DNA from: Terriglobia bacterium
Lineage (GTDB): Bacteria; Acidobacteriota; Terriglobia; JAJPHL01
NCBI GenBank assembly: GCA_021325275.1
Contig: JAJPHL010000042.1
Coordinates: 1 to 64,000 of the forward strand
Direction: 5' to 3'
DNA: 64,000 nt
Each line of letters begins with the position of its first letter. The stretch's first letter is position 1. Below the pieces are notes generated by a model. It was not told the origin of the DNA. It did no database searches and saw nothing but the letters and a program-made list of their open reading frames with translations. The position numbers and the translations under genes are program-made. Shown piece after piece: positions 9,369 through 19,100 of this stretch.

Positions 9369-11885
9369 ATGGCCCCCTATTCCAAACCCGAAATCATGAG
9401 TCCCGCCGGACACTGGCCGCAGTTACGCGCGGCTATAGAGGCAGGCGCGGACGCCGTCTATTTCGGCTTGCTCAAGGATTTTACCGCGCGCGCCAAAGTC
9501 GGATTCCTGGTAGAAGAACTGCCCGATGCCATGCGTACCCTTCATGCGCGCGGCGTTCGCGGATACCTGACATTCAACACGCTGGTCTTCGATCGCGAAC
9601 TGGAACGCGCCGCCGAAGTGTTGGCGGCGATCGCGCAATCCGGCGTGGACGCGATCATCGTGCAGGACTTCGGCGTGGTCAGACTGGCTCGGCAGATCGC
9701 CCCCGATCTCGAGATCCACGGCAGCACGCAAATGACGGTGACGTCGGCGGAAGGCGCACGGCTGATCCGCTCGCTCGGGGTGTCGCGCGTCGTGCTGGCG
9801 CGCGAGTTGTCGTTGCAGGAGATTCGCGCCATTCGCGAGGGTACTGATTGCGAACTCGAGATGTTCGTGCATGGTGCGTTATGCGTTTCGTACTCCGGAC
9901 AATGCTTGTCGTCGGAGGCGTGGGGCGGCCGTAGCGCGAATCGCGGACAGTGCGCGCAGGCCTGCCGGCTGCCGTATGAAATGCTCGTCGACGGCCGTGT
10001 GAAACCATTGGCCGACACGCGGTACTTGCTTTCGCCGGAAGATTTGTACGCGCTGCATCAAATGCCCGAGATCGTGACCCTGGGCGTCTCCGCGCTGAAG
10101 ATTGAAGGGCGATACAAAGACGCCGACTATGTCGCGCTGGCGACGGCGGCGTATCGCAAGGCGGTCGATGAAGCGTGGAGCGGGCGGCCTTTGAGCGCGA
10201 GTGCCCGCGAGGAATTGCAATTACGCCAAGTCTATTCGCGCGGATTTGCGGCGGCGTTCATCACCGGCACCAATCATCAGACCGTGGTGCGCGGACGCGC
10301 GCCGCGACATCGCGGCGTACCGATGGGCCGTGTGGAATCGGTGGGCGCGGAGAGCGTGGTGATCGAGCCCGGGCCGGCGCATGCGGTCGCGCCGCTGAAG
10401 GCGGGTGACGGCGTCGTCTTCGACGCAGCGGATTGGCGGAGTCCCGAGGAAACGGAAGAAGGCGGGCGCATTTATTCAGTGCGCCTTTTAGGCGGGAAGA
10501 AACTAGAGCTGACCTTCGCCCGTAACGCCGTGAGTTTCTCGCGCATTCGCTCCGGCGATTTGATTTGGCGCACCAGCGATTCCGATATCGCCAAGGCCGC
10601 GCGCCCGTATCTTGAAGCGGCGTCGCCGGTGCGGAAGCAGCGCGTGAATGTGCGGGTGATCGCTCGCGAGAGTCACGCGTTGGAAACGCAATGGAGCTTG
10701 GCGGCGCACGCCGACGTACGTGTCAACGTGCTGAGCGCCGGAAAACTGGAAGCCGCGCGCGGCGACGCCACCGGCCGCGAGTTCCTGCGCGAACAACTCG
10801 GACGCCTGGGAAACACCCCGTACGAGTTAGGCGATTTCGAAGTCGAAGTCGAAGGACGCCCCTTTGTCGCGGCGTCGCAGTTGAATCAACTGCGCCGCGA
10901 AGCGGTGGAAAAACTGGTCGCGATGCAGACATGCATGCCGCACCGCGACGTTTTCACGTTCCGCCCACCGGCGCTTCACGCCGCCCAAGCCGTCGATGGT
11001 CCCGCGCGCTTGCACTTGCTGGTCCGCAGCCCGCGCCAACTCGATGCCGCGCTCGATCTCGCGCCGGCGAGCGTCACCATGGATTATCTCGATCTCGACG
11101 GATTGCGTCCGTCGGTCGATCGCGCACGGCGCGCGGGCGTAGAGCCGCGCGTAGCCGCACCGCGCGTCCTGAAGCCGGGCGAAGAACGCATTGTCGACTC
11201 GCTGCTGCGCTTGGACTGCGCGCTGCTCGTCCGTTCCGCGGGATTATTGGAAGCGTTGCAGCATCGCGCGCACGGTGAGCTCATCGGCGACGCCAGTTTG
11301 AACGCCGCCAACGTCGTGACCGCCGATTTGTTTTTGAAGATGGGACTGGAACGCCTGACGCCGGCGCACGATTTAAACGGCGATCAAGTGGCGGAACTGG
11401 CGCGCTCGGCCAACGCCGCACGGTTTGAAGCCGTCGCGTATCATCATCTCCCGGTGTTTCACACCGAGCACTGCGTCTTCTGCCGTTTCCTTTCGACCGG
11501 TACGAGCTATCTCGACTGCGGACGCCCCTGCGATACGCATCAAGTGGAATTGCGCGACCCCCAAGGACGCGCGCATCCGGTGATGGCCGACGTCGGGTGC
11601 CGCAACACGGTGTTCGGCGCGCAGGCCCAGGAAGCGAGCAGCCATCTGGAAAAATGGCTCCACGCCGGGATTCGCCACTTCCGCCTGGAGTTTGTGCATG
11701 AAACGCCGGAAGAGATCGCGCAAGTGGGCCGGGCGTTTTTGGGTGTTCTGCAAGATCGCCGCGGCATGACGGAACTACGCGAAGCGTTGCGGCGTATTGC
11801 ACCACAGGGAATCACCGAAGGCAGCTTGATGGTTCCAGCCTCTAGTCCCACGCGTTCCCATCCCGCGCTGCCGGTGTTAGCCTAA
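9369..11885 (+). CDS. Peptidase U32 family protein with DUF3656 (RlhA-type)
   Basis: An 838-residue U32 protein. The N-terminal TIM-barrel half begins with SPAGHWPQLRAAIEAGADAV and contains ELEMFVHGALCVSYSGQC followed by GGRSANRGQCAQACR. The four cysteines C172, C179, C195 and C199 have the spacing of the iron-sulfur site of U32 tRNA/rRNA hydroxylation proteins. A DUF3656-like region follows (about 375-510). In E. coli the member with this architecture, RlhA, is required for hydroxylation of a 23S rRNA cytidine, so an RNA-modification role is more likely than proteolysis. The extra C-terminal third has its own Cys cluster (HTEHCVFCRFLS, LDCGRPCD). It appears to be a single-gene unit. Confidence 0.88.
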   Translation: MAPYSKPEIMSPAGHWPQLRAAIEAGADAVYFGLLKDFTARAKVGFLVEELPDAMRTLHARGVRGYLTFNTLVFDRELERAAEVLAAIAQSGVDAIIVQDFGVVRLARQIAPDLEIHGSTQMTVTSAEGARLIRSLGVSRVVLARELSLQEIRAIREGTDCELEMFVHGALCVSYSGQCLSSEAWGGRSANRGQCAQACRLPYEMLVDGRVKPLADTRYLLSPEDLYALHQMPEIVTLGVSALKIEGRYKDADYVALATAAYRKAVDEAWSGRPLSASAREELQLRQVYSRGFAAAFITGTNHQTVVRGRAPRHRGVPMGRVESVGAESVVIEPGPAHAVAPLKAGDGVVFDAADWRSPEETEEGGRIYSVRLLGGKKLELTFARNAVSFSRIRSGDLIWRTSDSDIAKAARPYLEAASPVRKQRVNVRVIARESHALETQWSLAAHADVRVNVLSAGKLEAARGDATGREFLREQLGRLGNTPYELGDFEVEVEGRPFVAASQLNQLRREAVEKLVAMQTCMPHRDVFTFRPPALHAAQAVDGPARLHLLVRSPRQLDAALDLAPASVTMDYLDLDGLRPSVDRARRAGVEPRVAAPRVLKPGEERIVDSLLRLDCALLVRSAGLLEALQHRAHGELIGDASLNAANVVTADLFLKMGLERLTPAHDLNGDQVAELARSANAARFEAVAYHHLPVFHTEHCVFCRFLSTGTSYLDCGRPCDTHQVELRDPQGRAHPVMADVGCRNTVFGAQAQEASSHLEKWLHAGIRHFRLEFVHETPEEIAQVGRAFLGVLQDRRGMTELREALRRIAPQGITEGSLMVPASSPTRSHPALPVLA

Positions 11886-11925
11886 TGACTCTTACCGCAA
11901 TTCGCTCGGATATGATGATTACGCT

Positions 11926-14115
11926 ATGACCGTCCTCTGGGCCGCCACCGGATTTCTCGACGCGTCGTTCGACGACAGCGGTGAAACGCAAGCGGGCGCG
12001 GCGAATCCGTATTTCACGATTCTCGCGGCGGCGGTCGCGGAGTTTCGCGGAGAAGTCGTTTCGCCGCCTGGTCGTGAGATCGTGGCGGAGTTTCCGGACG
12101 CCGTGCTGACGGTCCGCGCGGCGGTGGAAATGCAGCGGCGATTCCTGAAGATCACCTCGGGCCAAGCGGATGCCTACCTGCGGGTCGGCGTGCATGCTTC
12201 CAATCGCGATATCGCCGCGCGAATCGCCCGGCATGCCAAGCCGGCGCAGATTCTGGTGACGCGCACGGTGCGTGAGGCGGTGCTCGGCGAGTCTGACGTC
12301 CGCTGCACGTGGCAAGGTCAACTGAGTATCGCCGCACCCGCCGGTCCCACGCCTGCGCCGGGAGACTCGGGCGAAAAAGAAGATTTGTTCGAAGTGGTGT
12401 GGAATCTCCCCTCCACGGGCACAACTCCTTTGCCGCAATCGCCCACGCCGGCCCCGCAACTGAAAGTCACGCCGCCAAACTTCACGCCGCTGCCGATCGC
12501 GCCGCCCACGCCGGCGCCCGTGCCGGTGTTTCAGCGCTTCGACATCTTGGGCGAACTCGGACGCGGCGGCATGGGCATCGTCTACAAAGCGCGCGACCGC
12601 GAGACGAACGAGATCGTGGCGTTGAAGGTCTTGAAGCCGGAGTTGCTCGAGAATCCGCAGGTGCTGGAGCGCTTCAAGAACGAAATGCGCCTGGCGCGCA
12701 AGATCACCCACAAGAACGTTTGCCGCATCCACGATTTTCACCGTGAAGACAACGTCACCTACATCTCGATGGAGTTTGTGGAGGGCGAAAGCTTGCGTTG
12801 GCTGCTCGACCAGCACCGCGCGTTCTCGGTCGAAGAAGGTGTCGCCATCGCGCGCCAGCTTTGCGCGGGGCTCGGTGAGGCGCACGCCCAAGGCGTGGTG
12901 CATCGCGACCTGAAACCGCAGAACGTGATGCTCGACGCGCACGGAAAAATCACCATCATGGATTTCGGCATCGCGCGATCGGTGGAATCCACCGGCCACA
13001 CATTGACGGTAGGGATCATCGGCACGCCCGCCTACATGTCGCCCGAGCAAGCCGAAGGAAAACCGGTGGATCACCGCACCGATATTTACGCGCTCGGTCT
13101 GGTGCTCTACGAATTGTTCACGGGCACCGCGGCGTTCTCGGGCGAAACGATGGTGAGCGTGGTGATGAAGCAAGTGATGGAAGCGCCGCGCCCGCCGCGC
13201 CTGCTGCGTCCCGATCTGCCGCCGAATTTGGAGCGCGCGATTCTCGGCTGTCTCGAGAAAAATCCGGCGAATCGCTTTGCGACCGTCGGAACACTCGACG
13301 CGGCGCTCGCCGGCGGCGCAATTGTTTTGCCGGAACGCGCGCCAACCCCGCCTCCTCCCACGTTGATCGAGCCCACGTTGCAAATGGGCACGGCGATTCC
13401 GCAGGTCTTGCCGCCGCTTCACACGCTTCCGGCTCACCCGAGCACGACTACCACGGGTATGCCGCCTCCACCCATGGTGCCCGCGCCACCCGGGAAAGTG
13501 AAATGGTGGAAAACGGCGATGGGTATCACCGCGATGGGATGCGCCATTCCAACCGTTTGTATTTGCGCCATGGTCGTGGCGATTGTGTGGATGACGGCCG
13601 GACGGAAAAGCCTGCCAAGGGTTCACGTCGGTCCCGACGGCTCGGTGGAAGTGAATTCCAACGATACGAATTCGTCGGCCAAGCAGCCGCAAGGCGCCAC
13701 AGGCTCAACGGCGCCGGCGACGGTCCTGCCCGCAATGCCGGCGACGACAAGGAACAAGACCGTACCCGCCAAGCAGTCCGGTAAGGAGACAGCCGCGGCC
13801 GCCGCCGAAGCGCCCGAGCAGCCGTCCGCGACTCCATCGCCCGCTACACCCGGTTTCAACATCAATCTTCCGCAGATGAATCTCCAGATTCCGATGATGC
13901 CGGGCATGATCGGAATGACGGGGCCCAGGAGCGCTCAGATTGTCGATCAGTGGATCAAGCAAGCCGACAAGGCGATGGACGACAAGAAATACGCTGCCGC
14001 CGCGACGCTCTACACGATGGCGTTATCGAGGCGACCCGACGATCAGACGCTGAAGGACAAGCTGGTTAAGGCGCGCGAGGCTTTGGAATCCGCGCGGCCG
14101 CGGCTTCCGCAATAA
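11926..14115 (+). CDS. Ser/Thr protein kinase with N-terminal cyclase-homology domain and C-terminal TPR
   Basis: A 729-residue membrane kinase. Residues 1-155 resemble a class III nucleotide cyclase domain (VAEFPDAVLTVRAAVEMQRR, LRVGVHASNRDIAARIA, AKPAQILVTRTV). The expected GDG metal motif reads GRE, so it is probably a sensor rather than an enzyme. A Pro-rich linker leads to a complete Hanks-type kinase (205-465): GRGGMGIVYK loop, K234 in VALK, HRDLKPQN with D328, and DFG at 346-348. A transmembrane helix lies at about 531-555, and a Pro/Ala-rich stretch and one TPR-like unit (680-725) lie beyond it. Its stop is 18 bp from that of the convergent VWA gene. It is a paralogue of the kinase at 32289-34772. 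Confidence 0.92.
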   Translation: MTVLWAATGFLDASFDDSGETQAGAANPYFTILAAAVAEFRGEVVSPPGREIVAEFPDAVLTVRAAVEMQRRFLKITSGQADAYLRVGVHASNRDIAARIARHAKPAQILVTRTVREAVLGESDVRCTWQGQLSIAAPAGPTPAPGDSGEKEDLFEVVWNLPSTGTTPLPQSPTPAPQLKVTPPNFTPLPIAPPTPAPVPVFQRFDILGELGRGGMGIVYKARDRETNEIVALKVLKPELLENPQVLERFKNEMRLARKITHKNVCRIHDFHREDNVTYISMEFVEGESLRWLLDQHRAFSVEEGVAIARQLCAGLGEAHAQGVVHRDLKPQNVMLDAHGKITIMDFGIARSVESTGHTLTVGIIGTPAYMSPEQAEGKPVDHRTDIYALGLVLYELFTGTAAFSGETMVSVVMKQVMEAPRPPRLLRPDLPPNLERAILGCLEKNPANRFATVGTLDAALAGGAIVLPERAPTPPPPTLIEPTLQMGTAIPQVLPPLHTLPAHPSTTTTGMPPPPMVPAPPGKVKWWKTAMGITAMGCAIPTVCICAMVVAIVWMTAGRKSLPRVHVGPDGSVEVNSNDTNSSAKQPQGATGSTAPATVLPAMPATTRNKTVPAKQSGKETAAAAAEAPEQPSATPSPATPGFNINLPQMNLQIPMMPGMIGMTGPRSAQIVDQWIKQADKAMDDKKYAAAATLYTMALSRRPDDQTLKDKLVKAREALESARPRLPQ

Positions 14116-14133
14116 ACGTCGCGGCGCGGCCTG

Positions 14134-15030
14134 TTACTGCGGCGCAAAGTATCCTGGCCGATACTCGGCGTGCATTGCGGGACTATCGAGAACCACTTTG
14201 ATCTTGTGATACCTGCCGTCGTTCACGGCGCCGCCGGCTTGCGGCGAATATCCCAGCACATACTGATGACGCAGTTCGGCGTCGACGCGTGCACAAACGC
14301 CGGCCAAATCTTCAAGGCGCTCTACCGGAAAGTGTTTGCCGCCCGTGTCTTCGGCCAGCGTCTTGAGAAGCCGCGGCCCGTTGCGTTCTTCGGTCGACCC
14401 ACGCGATCCCTCTTCATCGAAAATTCCCATCGCATAGATCGCCACGTCCGACTCGCGCGCCTCGCGAAGCACTTCGCGTTCCTTCAAGCGGCTGTGATTG
14501 TCGCCCCCGTCGGAGAGAATCACCAGCGCCTTGCGCGGATTGCGCGCGCGCTTCTCCTGCTTCAGGCTGAGCGCAACGGCGTCGAGCAGGGAAGTGCGTC
14601 CGATCGGCCTGGTGTGCTTCAAACGATCGTAGAGGCGTTCGGGATCGGTCGTGAAATCCACGGTAAGCCGGGGATGTTCGTTGAATTCCACGAGGAAAAA
14701 CTCGTCGTCCGGCAAATTCGATTTCAGGAATTGCCGCGCGGCCTCCAGCGACTTCGCGATTTTCGCGCCCATGCTCTTGCTCGTGTCGACGAGAAAACCC
14801 ACCGACAGCGGCGCGGCTTCCTGGCCGAAGTAGGCGATGCGTTGTTCGATGCCGTCGTCGAACAAGCGGAAGTTGGCGCGATCGAGTCCCGTGACCACGC
14901 CGCCCGACGCGCCCGTGACATGCACAGGGATCATGGCGAGTTGCACGTCCATGCGCAAGCGCGGCATCGTGGCGTCTTGCGCGAATGCGGACGAAGCCAC
15001 CAAAACGAGAACGCAGAGAAAGCGGCGCAT
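14134..15030 (-). CDS. TIGR03436 VWFA-related secreted protein
   Basis: A secreted VWA-domain protein of about 298 residues from an acidobacterial family. It has a signal peptide (MRRFLCVLVLVASSAFA), a beta-rich N-terminal stretch, then a VWA domain with a complete MIDAS: DTSKSMG, the Thr in GRTSLLDA, and ILSDGGDNHS. It ends GYFAPQ, as family members do. The start is placed at the ATG at 15030 because the signal peptide begins there. The gene is convergent with the kinase at 11926-14115. The homologous VWA gene at 34780-35856 has the same relation to the second kinase. Confidence 0.9.
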   Translation of the reverse strand: MRRFLCVLVLVASSAFAQDATMPRLRMDVQLAMIPVHVTGASGGVVTGLDRANFRLFDDGIEQRIAYFGQEAAPLSVGFLVDTSKSMGAKIAKSLEAARQFLKSNLPDDEFFLVEFNEHPRLTVDFTTDPERLYDRLKHTRPIGRTSLLDAVALSLKQEKRARNPRKALVILSDGGDNHSRLKEREVLREARESDVAIYAMGIFDEEGSRGSTEERNGPRLLKTLAEDTGGKHFPVERLEDLAGVCARVDAELRHQYVLGYSPQAGGAVNDGRYHKIKVVLDSPAMHAEYRPGYFAPQ

Positions 15031-15071
15031 GGTCGCGCAGTATAGCACTGGATTTGCGGCAAGCGTTTCGA

Positions 15072-15102
15072 GAAAAAAAAAGAGGACCGGGCGGTCGGCC
15101 TC
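15072..15102 (-). terminator. Intrinsic terminator after the PAP2 gene
   Basis: On the minus strand, GAGGCCG at 15102-15096 pairs with CGGTCCTC at 15089-15082 (one bulged base, six-base loop) and is followed by nine T residues. It lies 17 bp after the stop of the PAP2 gene and before the VWA gene, so it should end the PAP2 transcript. Confidence 0.8.
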
Positions 15103-15118
15103 CCGCCGAAGCTCGCGA

Positions 15119-15919
15119 TTACTTCACGAGCGGCGCGGCGTACGGATTCATCGCGTCGAGGGACATTTCCGTCACGCACGACTGCGCGCCATAAGGGCTC
15201 TTGCGGCGCAACGCCAACACCTCGGCCTGCGCCGCGGCGAGATCCTCGCGAAATTCCTTTGACGAATGCAGCGCCCCGAAAATCGCCGAGCCTCCGATGC
15301 GTCCCGCTTCCACAGCGCTGACGTTATGCCAGCCGCAGAACACCCGGCTGTCGCCGTACGCGCGGGCGCGCGCCAACACCGAGCCGGCGCGATCCGGCGC
15401 GATCTCCGCGAGGATCAAGCCAACCGTCCAGCCGACCGTCGAGTGTCCGGAAGGATAGTCCGGACTGTCCTCATCGGGACCACCCTTACAGACGGCGCCT
15501 TTGTCGACAACAAATGGCCGCTTGCGGTTGTACTTGTTCTTAGCGTCGGCGGCGCTCAGGGCCGAGTCGACGCCCGCGCGCGTGATCAGTATGTTCAGGC
15601 GCGGCGCATTTTCGGGGGTGGGCGCGGCGCCCAAGGCGCACCAAAAATCCTTCATCAGCGCGGGGGTCTCGCTCGCGTCGTCGCTTTTCGCCATTTTCCA
15701 GCGCTCCGATCCTTCGAGCAAGCGCGTGGCCTTGAAAACCGCGCGATCCATGCCGTCGCGCAGATCGCCGTTGGATGGTGCGGGCGGTAGCACCAGGAAA
15801 AGATCCACTTTGGCGCTGCCGGTGAGATACGGCGTGCGCTGCGCGTGCAAACAGGCCGCGGCTGTTAGCAGAATCGCGAAAACAGATTTGACACCACAAG
15901 ACACAATGCGCCGCATCAT
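15119..15919 (-). CDS. PAP2-superfamily acid phosphatase (class A type)
   Basis: A secreted phosphatase of about 266 residues of the PAP2/class A non-specific acid phosphatase type, which hydrolyses phosphomonoesters in the periplasm. It has a signal peptide ending near AAACLHA. The three-part active site is visible: KNKYNRKRPF, then DYPSGHSTVGW with the catalytic His, then SRVFCGWHNVSAVEAGR with the phosphohistidine. The start is set to the ATG at 15919, which opens the signal peptide; a GTG at 15946 would add nine residues. A strong terminator follows. Confidence 0.88.
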   Translation of the reverse strand: MMRRIVSCGVKSVFAILLTAAACLHAQRTPYLTGSAKVDLFLVLPPAPSNGDLRDGMDRAVFKATRLLEGSERWKMAKSDDASETPALMKDFWCALGAAPTPENAPRLNILITRAGVDSALSAADAKNKYNRKRPFVVDKGAVCKGGPDEDSPDYPSGHSTVGWTVGLILAEIAPDRAGSVLARARAYGDSRVFCGWHNVSAVEAGRIGGSAIFGALHSSKEFREDLAAAQAEVLALRRKSPYGAQSCVTEMSLDAMNPYAAPLVK

Positions 15920-15998
15920 ACCACCGCTGCCTTGACTTTGGGCCACTCAGAATGACAAAGTTTCAAGGACAGCAACGGCTTTGAATCGGGGAGTTTTC

Positions 15999-16187
15999 AT
16001 GCGGAATGTTCGGATCTTTAGGATGGCCGCGGCGCTGGTCTTCTTTGCCGGTTTTGCTGTCGCGCACCCGCTCGTAAATGTGATCGTGAACGGTGCGCCC
16101 CCAGTCAAGAATCGCTCGACGGCGGTTCGTTGGTTTATTGACAGCACGCTAGTTACTTCCCAGAACGCACCTTTCAATACGCCGTAG
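15999..16187 (+). CDS. Small secreted protein (62 aa), unknown
   Basis: A 62-residue protein with a clear signal peptide (RIFRMAAALVFFAGFAVA) and a short mature part of about 37 residues with no recognised domain. GGGGAG stands 5 nt before the ATG at 15999, which favours it over the TTG at 15981. The stop codon TAG overlaps the AGGAG that serves the next gene, so the two genes probably form an operon. Function unknown. Confidence 0.65.
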   Translation: MRNVRIFRMAAALVFFAGFAVAHPLVNVIVNGAPPVKNRSTAVRWFIDSTLVTSQNAPFNTP

Positions 16188-16199
16188 GAGTGCTCTCAT

Positions 16200-19100
16200 A
16201 TGAGTTGCCGCAAGCTTTCATTCTTCTTGGTCGTCGCCGCGTTGGCGATTCCCATTTCGTTGGCGGCGCAGTCGTGCTCTTCTCCGCCTTGCGTGGTGGC
16301 CGTCTTGAACTCGGCGAGTTTTACCGCGCCGGTGACGCCGGGTAGCGCCGCATCGGTCTTCGGATCGAATCTCGCAGCGGCCGGCACGAACGCGAACGCC
16401 TCGCTGCAATCCACGTGGCCCACCTCCCTCGGCGGTGTCAGCGCGTCCCTGGGTGGGTTCCCCGTGCCGCTGGCGTTTGTGTCGCCGGCCCAGATGGACA
16501 TTCAAGTGCCGTGGCAGTTGCAGGGGCAATCGTCGGCGCCGTTGATCGTGAACACGCCCACCGGTCCCACGGCAGCGTTCACTGTGACGATCGGTTTGAA
16601 TCCGGGGATTTTCGACAACAACGGTGTTGCCACCATTGTGCACGCGTCGAACAACGTCGCCGTGGACTCGACGCATCCCGCATCGCAGGGTGAAACCGTG
16701 AAGATGTATTGCGCGGACCTTGGTCCCGTGAACAATCAACCGAACACCGGTACCGCGCCCGGGAGCGTCAGCACCACAACGACGATGCCAACGGTTTCCA
16801 TCGGTGGTCAGGCGGCGACCGCGCAGTCGGCGCTGCTGACGCCGCCCGTCGACCAAGGCTTCATCGGATTCTCGATGGGCAGTTACGAAGTCATCTTCAC
16901 GATACCGGCCAATACGCCGACCGGCAACCAGATCATCATTACCGTTTCCATCGGCGGCGCGACCAGCAATCCGCTGATCACTTCGGTTCAAGCGGGCACG
17001 GTGCCCACGATCACTTCGCTCTCGCCGAATACCGCGGTCGCCGGCGGACCGCCATTTACACTCACGGTGAACGGCACGAACTTCGCCGCCACCGGCGCTG
17101 CCGTGAACTGGAATGGCACCGCGCTCACCGGCCCGTCGTTCCAAGGTTCCACGAAATTGACCGTGACCGTCCCCGCCAATCTCATTGCGAACAGCGGAAC
17201 GGCGCAAGTGACGGTGTCGAACACCGGCACGTCGACCATCACTTCGGCGCCGGCTACGTTCACGATCACCGCCCCGACGATTACGGCGTCGCCAACCAGT
17301 TTGACGTTCACCGCCGTCGAGGGATCGAGTCCCGCGGGCCAACAAGTGACCATCAGTTCGAACGGATTCAGTTTCGACTCGATCGCCAGCACGACAAGCG
17401 GCGGAAATTGGTTGAGCGTTTCGCCGGGCACCGGATTCCTCAGCAGCGCGACCGTGACGCTCGCCGTGACCGTGAACTCGTCAAACTTGACCGCCGGAAC
17501 GTACAGCGGAAGAGTTACGGTGAGCGCGGGTGCGAATTTGACCATACCCGTGACGCTCACGATTACCGCGGCGCCGCCTTCGCCGCAAGTCACCGTGAGT
17601 CCCACGTCGCTGATCGTGCAGGCCACCGCCGGCGCGACCACGGCGCTGGTGCGATCGATCACCGTCGGCGACACCAGCAGCACGAGTTTGAACTACGTGG
17701 CGTCGGCGTCCACCGCGAACGGTGGCAGCTGGCTCTCCCCGTTGCCGAACAGCGGCTCGGTGTCGCTGCATTCGAGCGCGACCGTGCAAGTTTCTTTGAA
17801 TCCCGCTGGACTCGCGGCGGGCGTCTATACCGGAACGATTCTCGTGACGCCCGGCCCGGTGCCCGTGCAAGTAAAGTTTGTGATTTCCTCGAGCGGTCCG
17901 GCGCTCTTGCTCGGTCAAACGGGATTGGTTTTCACCGCCGTTGCAGGCGGCGCGTCGCCACCGGCGCAATTCCTGGTCGTCTCCAACGCCGGCGCCGGCA
18001 CACTGAATTGGACAGATGCCGTGGTGCGTGGAACGGGCCTTTCGACCGGCGCCGGGAGCGGATCGAGTGTCGCGGGCGCTGCGTCAGTGCCGATTCTTCC
18101 GGTGCAAGTAAGCACCACGGGACTCGCGGCGGGCAGCTATTACGGATTGTTGCAAGTGGCGTCGCCGGGCGCGGCGAATTCGCCGCAACTGGTGTCGACG
18201 GTGCTGAACGTGCTGCCAACGGGATCGGTTGCGCCGCTGCAAGTCGCGCCGCGAGCGATCATTTTCACCGCCACCGCCGGAGGAGCCGCGCCCGCGCCGG
18301 TCGCCCTGAACGTCTCGACGTCGAATGTGTCGCGCCAAGCGGCCACGATCTCCGGCGGAAACTGGCTCAACGCCAGCGCGACTCCGGCGAACGGCGCATT
18401 CAGTATCACTGCGAACCAAGCGGGTTTGACCGCGGGCGTGTATCTGGGAACCGTCACGATTCTTCCGTTCGACGGCAGCGAGTCGCAGGATGTCAGCGTG
18501 GCGTTGATTGTAACGCCGGGCCCCAGCACCTCGGCGGAAGGCCGCGATATCACGCCCGCCGCCGCATCATGCACGCCCACGCAATTGGTGATGGCGATGC
18601 GCCAACTCGGCAACAATTTTTCATCGCCGGTGGGCTGGCCCATCAATCTGGAAGCGCAAGTAATCGACGATTGCGGCAATCCCGCGCTTTCCGCCACTAC
18701 GATCGCCACGTTTTCGAACGGCGATCCCGCGCTGGTGCTGAACGGATTGGGCAACGGAATTTATTCCGCCACCTGGAAGCCGACGACGGTGTCGGCCAGC
18801 ACATCCACCGTGACCATTTCCGCGACGCAAGCGCCGCTCAAGTCGGCGACGCTGATCTTCAGCGGACAAGTGGGCGCAAACTCCGCGCCGCCGCCGATTA
18901 TCGGATCGGGCGGCGTGGTGAACGCGGCGAGCTTTGCGCCGGGCGCGGACCTCGCGCCGGGATCGATCGTGTCGGTCTTCGGCGCGAATCTGGCATCGAG
19001 CAACGGCAATCAGGCCTCGAGCTTCCCTCTGCCGACGACGCTGGCGAATATCAAACTGACCATCGGTGGAATCGACGCGCCGATTTTCTACGCCGGCACC

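Noticed and set aside
11842-13692. A 616-residue minus-strand ORF opposite the kinase
   Set aside because: Arg/His-rich shadow of a high-GC gene; the plus strand encodes a complete Hanks kinase.
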